Part shown: piece after piece, positions 40,384-51,328 of the stretch
Position numbering within the stretch: the first letter of the stretch is position 1
Layout of the letters: the number at the start of each line of letters is the position of its first letter
Source: Unio delphinus
Lineage: Eukaryota; Mollusca; Bivalvia; Unionida; Unionidae
DNA length: 64,000 nucleotides
Direction of reading: 5' to 3'
NCBI GenBank assembly: GCA_029339505.1
Contig: JAQISU010000251.1
Span: forward strand, 584,001 to 648,000
Program-made: the position numbers and the translations under genes
The notes under the pieces: generated by a model
Told to the model about the DNA's origin: nothing
The model's database searches: none
The model's input: only the letters and a program-made list of their open reading frames with translations

Positions 40384-40970
40384 TATTTGTTTGAATAAGG
40401 ACGACTCATAGATTTGTTTGAATAAGGACGACACATCGATTTGTTTGAATAAGGACGACTCAGATTTGTTTGAATAAGGACGACACAGATTTGTTTGAAT
40501 AAGGACGACACATAGAGTTGTTTAAATAAGGACGACACATAGATTTGTTTGAATAAGGACGACTCATACATTTGTTTGAATATGGACGACTCATAGATTT
40601 GTTTGAATAAGGACGACTCATAGATTTGTTTGAATATGGACGACTCATAGATTTGTTTGAATAAAGACGACTCATAGATTTTTTTGAATAAGGACGACTC
40701 ATAGATTTGTTTTAAAAAGGACGACTCATAGATTTGTTTGAATAAGAACGACACATAGATTTGTTTGAATAAGGACGACACAGATTTGTTTGAATAAGGA
40801 CGACTCATAGATTTGTTTGAATAAGGACGACTCATAGATTTGTTTGAATAAGGACGACACATAGATTTGTTTGAATAAGGACGACTCATAGATTTGTTTG
40901 AATAAGGACGACACATCGATTTGTTTGAATAAGGACGACATATAGATTTGTTTGAATAAGGACGACACAT
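40384..40970 (+). repeat. 27-bp minisatellite (TTTGTTTGAATAAGGACGAC)
   Basis: About 22 copies of ATAGATTTGTTTGAATAAGG plus ACGACTC, with 24-bp variants. The array abuts a zinc-finger sequence and may have replaced its first fingers. Confidence 0.95.
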
Positions 40971-41551
40971 GGGAAAAGTATATGGTGAAATGTTTAGTCG
41001 GTATGGATATCTGAAGGTGCACATGGGGATACATACCGGCGAAAAACCATTCAAGTGTGAAAAATGTGATCAAAAGTTTATGCGCAATGGACACCCGAGG
41101 GTACATATGAGGAAACATACTGAAGAAAAACCATTTAAGTGTGAAATATGTGATGGAAGGTTTAGTGACACTGGAACCCTAAATATGCATGTAATGATAC
41201 ATACTGAAGAAAAACCTTTTAAGTGTGAAATATGCCATAAAATGACTTCCCGGTGTGCGGATCTGAAGAAGCATATGAGACAACATACAGGAGAAAAACC
41301 ATTTGTGTGAAATATGTGATAAACGGTTTAGTCAGAGTGGACATCTGAAGGTTCATACAAGGATAAACACTGGAGAAAAGCCATTTAAGTGTGAAGTGTG
41401 TGATAAAATGTTTAGTAATAGTGGACACCTAAAGGTGCATAAGAAGATACATACTGCAGAAAGACCATTTAGGTGTGAAGTGTGTGATAAACTGTTTATT
41501 GAGAGTACGAGACTGAAGAAGCATTTAAAGGTACATAATGGAGAAAAATAA
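40969..41551 (+). pseudogene. C2H2 zinc-finger remnant with 2-nt deletion
   Basis: Seven C2H2-type modules are readable, joined by HTGEKPFKC or HTEEKPFKC linkers. The first lacks its cysteines next to the minisatellite. At 41304-41310 the linker reads CCATTTG TGTGAA, where CCATTTAAGTGTGAA is expected, so two bases are missing and the frame stops (TGA); the following fingers continue in another frame to 41551. Beyond it, degenerate finger sequence with two stops continues to about 41620. It is a decayed zinc-finger transcription-factor exon or retrocopy. Confidence 0.8.
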
Positions 41552-42300
41552 TTTAAGTGTAAAGTATATGATAAGATATTTAGCTAGAATGGATATCGGA
41601 AAGAGAACAAAACGAAGCATACAGGAAAGAAAAGAAAACATGTAAGTGTGAAGTGTGTGATCAAATAATTGGTCAGCATACATGTCCTGAGTAACAAATG
41701 ACATCAAATAGTTGGTCAACACAGATGTCCTCAGGAACACATGACAACCCATTCTGGAGACAAGCAATGACAAGGTTGTACATTATATGATAACAGGCCT
41801 TAACTTTTTTACCTTCTGCAAGTACTTATTGCTCTGCCTACTAAAACTGATAACCCTTCTGGCAGCTGTTTGTATGCTGAACCCAGAGCATAATAATGGC
41901 TGCATGAGCGAAAGCTTCTTGAGTTAGCGCTCATGATGTCTACATTTTCAATATCAATCTTGTCCCATTCAAACTATGTAATTTAATGAAAACTAAAATT
42001 TTAAACACATACAATACTCATTTCTGCCAACAAATACATATATTTCTCAGGAAACAATGTCTATAAAACCATGTGATATGTTTATTTTATACTTTATTCA
42101 ATATGTGATTCTATGTGAGTGCAACAGTTGTGTTATACACTGATAAATACATATATATCAATATATCTAAACTAGTATATAAAAACAGCTGTATTATCGT
42201 CTGTACAACTGTATTGTTAAAACAATGTTAAAAATCCTAATCACATATAAATACAGCTCTAGTATCATCTGTATATCTACTATATAAATACAGCAGTAGT
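41552..42300. other. decayed zinc-finger tail and non-coding DNA
   Basis: Degenerate finger traces up to about 41620, two related CAACACAGATGTCCT/CAGCATACATGTCCT segments near 41680-41725, then AT-rich DNA without a supported gene. Confidence 0.4.
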
Positions 42301-42309
42301 AATAGGGGG

Positions 42310-42585
42310 CACTATAGGGTCTATGGAAAACCCAGTCAAAAACAGCTTGGGGCACTATAGGGTCAAGATTTATGGGGTCAATGGAAAATCCAGTCAAAAA
42401 CAGCTTGGGGCACTATAGGGTCAAAACAGCTTGGGGCACTATAGGGTCAAGGGAAATGGAACAGGGTGGGCCTATATAGCGTCAAGGGAAATGGAACAGG
42501 GTGGGCCTATATAGCGTCAAGGGAAATGGAACAGGGTGGGCCTATATAGCGTCAAGGGAAATGGAACAGGGTGGGTTTATATAGG
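42310..42585 (+). repeat. two adjoining minisatellites
   Basis: First, diverged copies of CAGCTTGGGGCACTATAGGG (42340-42450). Then four copies of a 35-bp unit starting GTCAAGGGAAATGGAACAGG at 42446, 42481, 42516 and 42551. They lie just 3' of the histone-type stem-loop of the next gene. Confidence 0.93.
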
Positions 42586-42621
42586 GACAAGGGAAAAAAA
42601 GGGCGGCAAAGAAAGCTACTA

Positions 42622-42657
42622 TCTTTTCGAGACCTATGAGTGGCCCTGAAAAGGGCC
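42622..42657 (-). terminator. histone-type 3' stem-loop plus HDE, gene A
   Basis: On the minus strand GGCCCT-TTTC-AGGGCC (42642-42657) exactly fits the histone mRNA stem-loop pattern (six-bp stem, UUUC loop). It is preceded by CCAAA and followed by ACTCA, and about 14 nt later by GAAAAGA (42622-42628), matching the U7-binding purine-rich downstream element. It lies 20 nt after the stop of the coiled-coil gene. Confidence 0.75.
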
Positions 42658-42677
42658 TTTGGATACTTCTTCTTCTT

Positions 42678-43253
42678 TTATTTTCTGTCGTTGTTCCACC
42701 ACTTTTTAAGTTTACCAATGATTCCCGTTTTCTTCTTCTTCTTTTCGTCCTCGGGAATCCAGTCAGGATGTCCCATAGCTCGAAACTTTTCCTGAACTCT
42801 CATCCATCTTAGATTGAGTAGATCAAAGTCCTCTTTCTTCTTTTTGTTCTTTTTTTCCTTTCTCTCCTTAGACCAGTTTTCTTTAATCTGGATCACCTGT
42901 TCTTCCATCACCATTCTCATCATTGCTTCTGCTTTCTTTAGCCTGTCTAGACCCCACTGCACATATTCCCACTCTATGAGATGTAATGTTTCTTCTAGAA
43001 AGCACCTGACTTTGATGACATGATCAAGTGCCTGCTTCAAATCCCCTATTCTTATATATTTTCTTTTAATACGTCTTCTTAATTTCTGGTCTTCCTCCTC
43101 TATCATACCTTCTAATAGATCTCTTGCTAATTTCAGTTGGCTTACAAAGCCATGGTTACTTTGAAATTCTTCCTCAAGTCTTTCCACTTCATATTCTGCA
43201 TCAAGGATCCCAAACCAGCTGTCTCGGAGTTGGATAAACAATTCAAAATTCAT
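42678..43253 (-). CDS. coiled-coil protein A with histone-like gene signals
   Basis: 191 codons from the ATG at 43253 (MNFELFIQLRDSW); an in-frame ATG at 43334 would sit upstream of the TATA box and is unlikely. The protein is almost all helix: an acidic coiled coil (residues 15-70), a second helix bundle (75-125), then a KER/KKKK-rich hinge and a basic tail ending KKWWNNDRK. No known domain is recognised. The motif MEEQVIQIKENWSKE resembles MEAIVEQTKIEKEEE and IEELFREEIQKEKEEW in the genes at 43754 and 53071, suggesting one paralogous family. A TATA/initiator module lies upstream and a histone-type stem-loop downstream. Function is unknown. Confidence 0.6.
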   Translation of the reverse strand: MNFELFIQLRDSWFGILDAEYEVERLEEEFQSNHGFVSQLKLARDLLEGMIEEEDQKLRRRIKRKYIRIGDLKQALDHVIKVRCFLEETLHLIEWEYVQWGLDRLKKAEAMMRMVMEEQVIQIKENWSKERKEKKNKKKKEDFDLLNLRWMRVQEKFRAMGHPDWIPEDEKKKKKTGIIGKLKKWWNNDRK

Positions 43254-43283
43254 CTTGATGTGTTCAAAATTGAATGGCTCAAA

Positions 43284-43345
43284 GGACTGACGATTGCGTA
43301 TATATATCTTAAGCACGGACGTGAAAGTAAACACCCCCTACATTC
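43284..43345 (-). promoter_or_regulatory. histone-like promoter module A
   Basis: On the minus strand: GGGGTGTTTACTTTCACGTC, then CGTGC, TATATATA (about 43298-43307) and TCAGTC (initiator-like, about 43284-43289), about 31 nt before the ATG at 43253. It is a diverged copy of the modules at 52693 and 53465. Confidence 0.6.
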
Positions 43346-43369
43346 ACTTTTCATATTATATACTATCCA

Positions 43370-43625
43370 CAAACCATATCATTTACTATCCCAAATCACA
43401 CTATATACTATCCACACACACACACGGGGAAGCAGCCAAAACACACCCTATCATTTACTATCCCAAATCACACTATATACTATCCACACACACGGGGAAG
43501 CAGCCAAAACAAACCCTATTATTTACTATCCAAAATCACACCCTATACTAACCACACACACACGGGGAAGTAGCCAAAACAAACCCTATCATATACTATC
43601 CAAAATCACACCATATACCATCTAA
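43370..43625 (+). repeat. ~70-bp minisatellite (3.5 copies)
   Basis: The unit contains CACTATATACTATCCACAC, ACACGGGGAAGCAGCC and AAAACAAACCCTATCAT. It lies between coiled-coil genes A and B and is upstream of module A. Confidence 0.9.
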
Positions 43626-43689
43626 ATAGAGTCAGTGTTTATAATCACACTACTCCTCTCTCACACCCATTGGCAATTGACATAGTATT

Positions 43690-43726
43690 TCTTTTCTAAT
43701 TAATTTGGGTAGCCCTGAGAAGGGCT
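43690..43726 (-). terminator. histone-type 3' stem-loop plus HDE, gene B
   Basis: Minus strand AGCCCT-TCTC-AGGGCT (43711-43726), preceded by AAACA and followed by ACCCA (the canonical histone flank). The purine-rich GAAAAGA (43690-43696) follows 14 nt later. It begins 27 nt after the stop of gene B. Confidence 0.72.
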
Positions 43727-43753
43727 GTTTTTTAAACTTCAAAATACACCTGG

Positions 43754-44254
43754 TTAATGCTGGCATCTCCCAGGTCTAGCCCCACACACACATCTTCTAC
43801 TCCAATCATTCTCCCAATTCACTCTTGTGATTGGGAGAGCAGAGGGAGAATGAGTGGCTTCACTATCCCAGTCTTCACTTTGTGGGATAGTGAAAGTCTC
43901 TTCATTTCTTCCTCTATTCCGCAACCGTGGATGAGATTGTGGTTGTTGCGGTTGAGGCTGTGGTTGTTGCGGTTGAGACTGTGGTTGATGTGGTGGGGAC
44001 TGTCCCTGTAGTGGACGAACTGGTTCCGGTGGTGAAGGTGTCCTCACCACGGGCTTGACTTTACTAGTCTGTCTCATCATGCGGTGAGGCAAGATGGGAC
44101 TTTTCTTCTCCTCCTCTTCTTTCTTTTTTCTTTCCTCCTCTTCTTTTTCAATCTTAGTCTGTTCTACTATGGCCTCCATAGCCAGTTCGTCCAGGAGACG
44201 CCTAGCATTCTCCAAATGCATTTGAAGTTCTCTTAATTTCTGTACTCTATTCAT
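43754..44254 (-). CDS. coiled-coil protein B with histone-like 3' end
   Basis: 166 codons from ATG. Residues 1-50 form a coiled coil (RVQKLRELQMHLENARRLLD then an E/K-rich run), residues 70-125 are Pro/Gln-rich with QPQPQQPQ repeats, and the C-terminus has a CVCGARPGRCQH cysteine/histidine end. No enzyme motif is seen. The E/K helix aligns loosely with proteins A and C. The leader at 44255-44293 contains TCAGTCTGGCT on the minus strand, the same initiator-like sequence as in modules at 52693 and 53465, and a LINE is inserted exactly there. The native promoter is therefore displaced 7 kb to about 51.33 kb. Confidence 0.55.
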   Translation of the reverse strand: MNRVQKLRELQMHLENARRLLDELAMEAIVEQTKIEKEEEERKKKEEEEKKSPILPHRMMRQTSKVKPVVRTPSPPEPVRPLQGQSPPHQPQSQPQQPQPQPQQPQSHPRLRNRGRNEETFTIPQSEDWDSEATHSPSALPITRVNWENDWSRRCVCGARPGRCQH

Positions 44255-44282
44255 CTTTGGTGTTGATGCGTCAAAGATGGGT

Positions 44283-44293
44283 AGCCAGACTGA
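44283..44293. repeat. LINE target-site duplication, left copy
   Basis: AGCCAGACTGA here and at 51329-51339 flank the minus-strand LINE. The complement TCAGTCTGGCT is the initiator motif of the gene family. Confidence 0.7.
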
Positions 44294-44606
44294 TTGATTG
44301 ATTGATTAATTGGATTTAAGACGTTTTCGCCCATTGGGCATTTACGTCTGTTTAATGCCCCAAAAGGGCTAATTAATTGTTTCGGGGGACGGAATAGTGC
44401 CACGTCCCCACGCATTATTGCACAATGTTATGCTAATTAATTGATACCAGCCGTCGGAAGCAGAAGAGGCAAAGGCGGAACGAGACTGCATTGGAAGGAA
44501 GGTGATATACCCAATAATTTAATCCCCCGAATATAATTTAGTATAATTGTCGTCCGGCATTTAAAAATAAGTGGTTGGGTAGGGACAATTGGAATGGGGT
44601 GCAGTA

Positions 44607-47600
44607 TTAAATACTGTCAGACTTGTCTATTTCCCGGAGGAATAATAGGATCAGTTCTGCAGTTAGGTTGGGATTAGGGTTTGTGATACTAAGAAATGAT
44701 GGGTAGGTTGTGCTCGAGCCTATTTTAATAAGAGAGCTTGCAAGTTTATTTCTTGCTACTCTATATGCTGGGCACACATTAAAAACATGTGATAGATCTT
44801 CTAATTGATTGCAAGATTGGCAAGAAGTATTTCTTCCAGGGTTGGATTTACTGAATTTGCCCATACTTCCGGCTAGTAGAGTTTTTCCTGTTTTGATGCG
44901 ATTGAAGATTCTTTCGAGATGTGTATGTTTAATCTCTGCTCCAATAATATTCCTGGATACTTGGTTTTGTATAGAGTATAGTTTACGTCCTTTCTGGCTT
45001 GAATCCCATTGTTGTTGCCATTTTGACATGATTCTTTTGGTAATGACATTATATAATTATGTTACCGAGTACTCTATATATTCAATTTCCACGTTGTTGA
45101 GGCTATTTTTTGCAGCACGGTCAGCTTGATCGTTTCCAAACAGATCTATATGAGATGGGACCCACATAAATTCAATTGTTTGGTTAAAGTTAGCAAGATC
45201 ATTGACAGTTAGCCTAGTTAGCTTTTGATAGTTGCCACGCCCTTTTGAACATCCAGATTCAAGTGTTTTTAGGACACTTAAAGAATCACTGATGATGAGT
45301 GATTTGGGAAATTTATTAATTTTGATTAGATTCAGTGCCTCTAAGATAGCCCAAAATTCCATGGTGTAGATGGAACATTGGTCCGGGAGTCGCCTCCCTA
45401 TTGTTATATTTAACTCTGGAATGGTGACTGCTGCAGCTGTTCTATCTGGATCTGTTGATTTGGATCCATCAGTGTATAATTTGGTATAATCCTTGTAGTT
45501 GACTTCTAAGTTATTGAGAATTTTTGTTCTTATTTCGTTCGCCATTGATTCTTTAGGTCCAACTGTTGTGGCTTCAAAGTTAATGTTTATTGGTATGTTC
45601 ATCCAGGGAGTATTGTCCGGATAGGCGATTTGAACAGCTTGAAGGCTGTTAATGCTTAGTTCTTTGCTTAAGGTGTGAATCCTTTTCCCGGAAGGTTGGG
45701 ATGGTACTAACCTTTTGCTAAAGGCTTTGTTGCAATTTTTAATTGTTGTTCTGGTGGGGTGATTTGCGTTATGAGTTGAGATTCTGACCGTATATCTAAG
45801 AGTTAGCTCATCTCTTCTAAGTGATAATGGCATTTCTCCAGTGATGATTTGCAATTCTTCTTTTGAGGTGCTTCTCAAGGTACCTGTGCAAATCCTTAGT
45901 GCTGTAGTTTGTATTTGATCTAGTTTCCCCAAAAGACTTTGTTTAGCAGATGCGTATACTTGACATCCGTAGTCCAGTTTGGATCTAATTAGGGCCCTGT
46001 AGATCATCAGAAGAGTTTTTTGGTTAGATCCCCATTTTAATCCTTTGATATTTTTCATGAGGGAAATGTCTTTTTTGCATCTACGGATCAGATCTTGGAT
46101 GTGGTACTTCCATGTTAGGTATTGATCAAATGTCATACCCAGGAATTTGATTGTTGTTTTAAATTTAATTAACTCCCCTTGAATGTATAGCTTTGGTGCT
46201 TCTACTGTTTTCTTTTGATTTGGCGAAAAAATTATACCCCTTGTTTTGCCCTTTGAGAGTTTGAACCCCCATTTGTCAGCCCAAGTTCCAATTTTGTTGA
46301 GGCTGATTTGGAGGGTGTTGATGACTTTTTGACTTGTTGGATCACCATCTTTCCATAGACCGCTATCGTCTGCAAATTGCGAGAGGTCTAATTCTTTGGG
46401 ATCAACGTTGATTTCCAGATCATTAATCATAATGTTGAACAGCGTAGGGCTAATGACACTACCTTGAGGTGTGCCGTTTTCCAATAGGAATTCCTCAGAG
46501 AGTGTATCTCCTATTCTAACTCTGATGCGCCTATTAGACAGAAATTGTTTTATCCAGGCATGCATTTCACCATTTATACCGTAGTGGTTAAGTTTGGCTA
46601 TAAGGCCATTTATCCAAACCAAGTCGAATGCCTTTTCAAGGTCTAGAAAAATTGCGGTCAAGTGTCGATTTGTTTTCCTTTTATTGTGAATTCCTTTTTT
46701 CATGGATTTAATTTTATTCCAAATTTGTTTGGAATTGGACTGTTTGATTATTAAAGTGGAGCAGTAGTTTTGCCACGACGTCTCTTTAGATGTTTTGATG
46801 ATCTGCTTTGCTAATTTTTCCTTTTTTTTGTAGTCATCGAAGTCCGTTGACTTGCCAGTGTGCCTAAATCTGTTGAGGGCTTTCTTCTTATCCTTGATCG
46901 CCTTCTTGCAGTTGTCGTTCCACCAAGGTATGGGCTGTTTATTTGTAATTTTTGTTCCCGTGGAAGGAATGCTATTATTGGCTGCTTCTTTGATACACTG
47001 GATTATGTTGTTATTAAACTGGTCGATGTTGTCGTCTTGTAGATCATGTATTGTCTTTTTTTCCAGTAGGGTCCGGAATTTCGTCCAGTTTGCTTTGTTT
47101 AAAATCCATTTGGAAGTTTTTTTAATGGGATCGATTGGCTTTGACAAGTGTATGTCAATAACTATTGGGTAGTGGTCACTACCTAGTGTAGATTCTCTGT
47201 CTACTTCCCAGTTGGTGATTGCAGCCAATCTGGGCGTACAAATAGTAAGATCTAATGCAGACATGGAGCCATTTGTTGGTGATAGACGGGTTTTTGTTCC
47301 GTCGTTTAGTATGACAAGGTTTCTTCTGAGTGCCCATTGTTCAATCAATGAGCCTCGCTTGTCAGTATGATCACCGCCCCATGACTTATTGTGGGCGTTA
47401 AAATCTCCACAAATCATGTATTCTTTTATGCAGCTGTTTAACTGCAAATAGTTTTGTAAGAGCGCTGGAGCTGCTCCACCAGGGTCATACACGTTAAGAA
47501 GTTCAAATGAAAAAGAACCAACGTGTATATGTACTGCTTGCTGTAGAATTATCTTGTTTTTGGCTAGTGTTAGTACAAAAATAAGTATTGGGTAGTAAGT

Positions 47601-47847
47601 CACTAATAAATATTCCTAACCCACCTCCCTTTAATCCGCTAGCCCTTGTCAGGTATTTATATTTGGAATATCCCTTAATTTTTGGTTGGGATTTTGATGA
47701 ACTGTGGGTGTGGGTTTCCTGAATACAAATGATGTCAGGTTTTTTAGTGGAATTTTGAATTTTAATTAATAATTCAGGTTTATTTATGTTTAAACCCCTG
47801 CTATTCCATTGCCAGATAGTTAATTTATGTTTCCCTTGTTTGTCCAT
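44607..47847 (-). pseudogene. LINE ORF2: endonuclease-RT-RNase H
   Basis: The endonuclease starts at 47847 (TIWQWNSRGL, IICIQETH). A frameshift near 47550 (A5 run) moves to the main frame, which continues with ICGDFNAHNKSWG and the GSDHYPIVIDI end of the APE fold. RT retains FLDLEKAFDLVW, NGTPQGSVISP and QFADDSG. Between KGIHNKRK and TNRHLTAIFLD (about 46675) the usual 150 or so residues of RT fingers are missing in frame. RNase H shows YTDGSK, MEFWAILEAL, ISDSLSVL and WVPSHIDLFGNDQAD. An in-frame TAA at 45057-45059 cuts off a final 150-residue region with a CQSC..HVFNVC zinc-like motif ending at 44607. Confidence 0.85.
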
Positions 47848-47886
47848 TTAAATTATGATAATTATTACCTTATAGCTATTTCCTAT

Positions 47887-50690
47887 TTAAATATGCAAAT
47901 GTTTTTCAAGGAGATTATTTAGTAGTTTAAAGTACGGTACACTAGGTACCCCCTGGTAATTTGAGATTTGAACAATCCCTAACAAAAGATCACTAAGGTA
48001 TTGTAAAATTTTTATGTGGGGAAAGGAATCAATCCCGCTATTAATGTTAAAGTTTATATTGTTTATATTATTTATATCGCCCCCTTTGTTATTAACAGTA
48101 CTAGTTGATAAATCCTTAGTTTTTTGCACGTTAGGATTTGTAGTACTGGTTTCTCTATTTCTATTATTTGGAACAAAATTATTTATCTCCGACGAAGTCG
48201 GTTTATTTTGTTTTAGGTTTTTTGAGGGCATAGATGAGGGCTGGGGTAATAGTGGATTATTACCCTTTTGAGTTAGTTTTTTAGTTTTGGATAAAGCAGT
48301 GATGCTTGGTGCTGTAACATTTTGGAGGTCTTTAATGTTTGTTGTCTGAGGGTTTGCAGCAGTTTGTTTCTGTGCTACCTCAGAACTGGATTTTGCCAAC
48401 TTATACGGGATTTTTTCTCTATTCATTATGGAAACTATTGTCATTTCCTTAATGGTATAAGGACAATCTTCGGCCGTTGGTCCGTGGGGTCCTTTACAAT
48501 TGGGGCATTTGGGTCCATCATGTTTACAAGGATCACTGTGATTACCTCCACAGTTTCCACATCTTGGCTTGTTTCTACAACTAAAAGTGTATTTATTGCA
48601 AAATCTTGGTTTATTGATGTAGTCTTCTAGTAGATAATTGGTTCCATAAAAATAAACAAGTATTGGAGCTATTGTGTAAAATTCCAGCAATATTTTCCTT
48701 GATATATGATCCTTTGTAGATCGAAGTCTGGTAACTTGTTTGAGGTCAGATCCCTGTAGTGTAAGCTCCTGCCCAATTTCTTCATCTGTCAAATGGAGAT
48801 ACCTCTTTGGAAGCTCAAACACTTTTTGATATCCTTTGGAATACATTTTGTTGTTTGGTTCCAATATGGAATTAGTAACCAAAGTGGTTTTATTTTCCTT
48901 ATGTATGATTACTTGAGGTCCTTTGTTGCCATTTTTTTCCACTCCAGGTGGTGGTAATTCAACGGAGGTATGTTTCTTAGGAGTAGTTTTGTTAGTGGAA
49001 GCTGTACTTTTGATATTATTGGTTACCGTCTTATGTCTGGATACTTGAATTTTCATTGTTCCAATTGTTTCCATTTCCATATATTTGGCAACTTGTGACA
49101 ATGTGCTGCAGTGCACTATGATATAATTTGTTCGTGGCCTTATTATTTCGAACGTTCCGCTATGTTTTTGTGTTAGTGCTGCAGCTATACTTTTTCCACT
49201 GAGATTGAAGGTTTTTGAGTTACCGCTTGTAATGAATACGGTATGTTCAGGGCTGTGGTACTTGGTACCTGCTGTCTTCTGATAGGCTGGAACTTTCGTT
49301 GTTTGATTTGTGACTTTTGTTTCTGGACCTTTCTTATTGTCACTTTTTGTATGTGGTGGTTTTTTAGTGTTTTTTGCTTTAGGTATGCCATTCTTTGGGG
49401 TTTTCCCTTTGCTCTTAACACTTGAGGGCGATGTTGATGCTTTTCTTCTGTGCTTGGATGGTTTTTGTTTGTCAGTATTTGTTGAGAGCATTTTGATGTG
49501 TTCTTCAGTATCTAGGTCCTCATCCATTGTTAATATTAAGTCTTCAATGGTGATTTCCTTTGAGGGTCCCGATGGTCCCGATGGTTGGCTATTGTGATAA
49601 AATGTTTTTTTCCCCTTTGTTTCTGTAAGTGGGGCCAGTGTATTCAAAGGAGATGTTGATGTTTGAACTTGGGTTGTATTTGGAGAAATAATATGGTAAG
49701 TGAGTGGGTCAAAAAATGAGGGAGGAGTTGGAGGGGGCATTTGGGTTAGGGGGTCAAAGAGCAAGGGTGATAAGGGGGACAAGGGGGACATCTGGGTTTT
49801 AGTGGATGGGGTGGGGTTACATTTATTGAGGGGGGATGCGGGAGGGATTACGAGAAGGGATACAGGAAGGGTTACAGGGTGAATCGATAAGTTTTGAGTG
49901 AGGGGGATTGTACTGACTAGATTTTCATCATTTTCATCATTGTCAGTGTTAGGATTGGGAGTATTAGTTGCAACTAATTTTGAACCAGTTTCTTGGTTCC
50001 CAATTGTGTTGTTTACATGTTTGTTGCATTTATTCATGCAACGTACCATGGTGTTCAAGAGTCCTGGCGAGTAACACTCGTCGTCCTCATCCACGAGTAC
50101 AAGCTGAGTTCCTGTATCCATGTTACTGTTGGATGCAATGGGAGGATGTGATTTGGGGGTAAGTTTAATTCTACCAGTGCACTAGTACCACTGTTTGGTA
50201 ATTGTTTGTCAGTCACTATTCTCTTGTTTAATTCAGGAGGAGCCATGACCGTGGAAGGAGTGGTAAATGTTTTGATAATTGGGGATGTTTGGTTGCGATC
50301 CAATACTTCTGATTGAAGATTTTGGTTCGTTGGACTAACTTCTGGGATGTGAGATGGGATGTGAGATGTCACTTTTAAGTCTCTTGCAATTACATTTCTT
50401 GTTGTTATGCTAGGACTAAAGTAGCCCACAGCTTTTGCATATGTAATTGGTTTGTTAACCGGGGAGACGTTACCAATTATGTTACCACTCCCATTGTTGG
50501 GAAGAATAGGGGTAGTGGTAGTGTTTGGGCTGTTGTTGGTGGTAGTATTGGTAGGAATAGGGGTAGAGGTGGGAGTACCGTCTATTTCTTTGGCCATTTT
50601 GAAAAGTTTATTAACCTTTCTGGTCATATAGCGGTTAGTATTCATCTTGACCTTATTCATCTTGACCTTCGACCTTGTTTCGCGAGACAT
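47887..50690 (-). pseudogene. LINE ORF1 (Gag-like, three zinc knuckles), frameshifted
   Basis: The N-terminal frame starts at 50690 (MSRETRSKVKMN) and is Thr/Asn/Pro-rich. At about 50140 the sense moves to the frame of 50121-47887. The second part has long Pro/Ser/Thr-rich low-complexity stretches, an RNA-binding-like segment around FEIIRPRTNYIIVHC, then three CCHC-type knuckles (CGNCGGNHSDPC, CPNCKGPHGPTAEDC and the preceding Cys cluster, minus strand near 48470-48590). This is the nucleic-acid-binding protein of I/Jockey-type LINEs. Confidence 0.8.
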
Positions 50691-50697
50691 GGTGAAG

Positions 50698-51328
50698 TAA
50701 GTGAATATTGTTCACAATATTTATATACTACTGTAGATTGTAGATTGTTGGCGGTTAAATCTCTTTGGTACAACTCCTATTTGATATCAAGGCCCAATTC
50801 TTTCGAGCGGTGACTCAGTTGGCTTTATAGTCGCTGTACACGTATAAGTCATAAGTGAATATTGTTCACAATATTTATATACTACTATGCGAATAGTAAC
50901 AAGGTGTATTGTAGATTGTTGACGGTTAAATCTCTTTGGTACAACTCCTATTTGTTATCAAGGTCCAATTCTTTCAAGCGGTGACCCAGTTGGCTTTATA
51001 GTCGCTGTACACGTATACACGTCTTGACAGGAAGAATGCTTGCTATCGAATAAGTGAATATTGTTCACAATATTTATAACTACTATGCGAATAGTAACAA
51101 GGTGTAAACAATTATGTGGATAGCGGGCTGCTAATGAAGAACGTAAATTTGTATGATGTGTAGACAGTAGACAGTAGTCAGTAGATTGTAGATTGTTGGC
51201 GGTTAAATCTCTTTGGTACAACTCCTATTTGTTATCAAGGTCCAATTCTTTCGAGCGGTGACCCAGTTGGCTTATAGTCGCTGTACACGTATACACGTCT
51301 TGACAGGAAGAATGAGTGAGAGGAATGA
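50698..51328 (-). repeat. LINE 5' UTR, three tandem promoter-like monomers
   Basis: Units of unequal length start at about 50698, 50852 and 51052, each with the palindrome AATATTGTTCACAATATT and the block CGGTTAAATCTCTTTGGTAC. Repeated 5' UTR monomers are known from some LINEs, where they carry promoter activity; that role here is inference. Confidence 0.7.

Larger units (their letters stand above)
44294..51328 (-). mobile_element. I-type LINE with RNase H, degenerate
   Basis: A seven-kb minus-strand non-LTR element with 5' UTR monomers (50698-51328), ORF1 (50690-47887), ORF2 (47847-44607) and a 3' UTR ending in (TCAA)n on the minus strand (44294-44310). APE endonuclease, RT and RNase H are all present, as in the I superclade. 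Frameshifts in ORF1 and ORF2, a deletion of the RT fingers and an in-frame stop make it inactive. An 11-bp duplication flanks it. Confidence 0.85.

Noticed and set aside
40377..41118. Minus-strand repetitive proteins rich in Tyr-Ser-Asn-Lys or Leu-Phe-Lys-Gln
   Set aside because: Artefacts of the 27-bp minisatellite.
44355..44378. GCCCCAAAAGGGC hairpin resembling the histone stem-loop
   Set aside because: Its loop and flanks do not fit (no TTTC loop, no ACCCA, no purine-rich element) and it lies inside the LINE 3' UTR.
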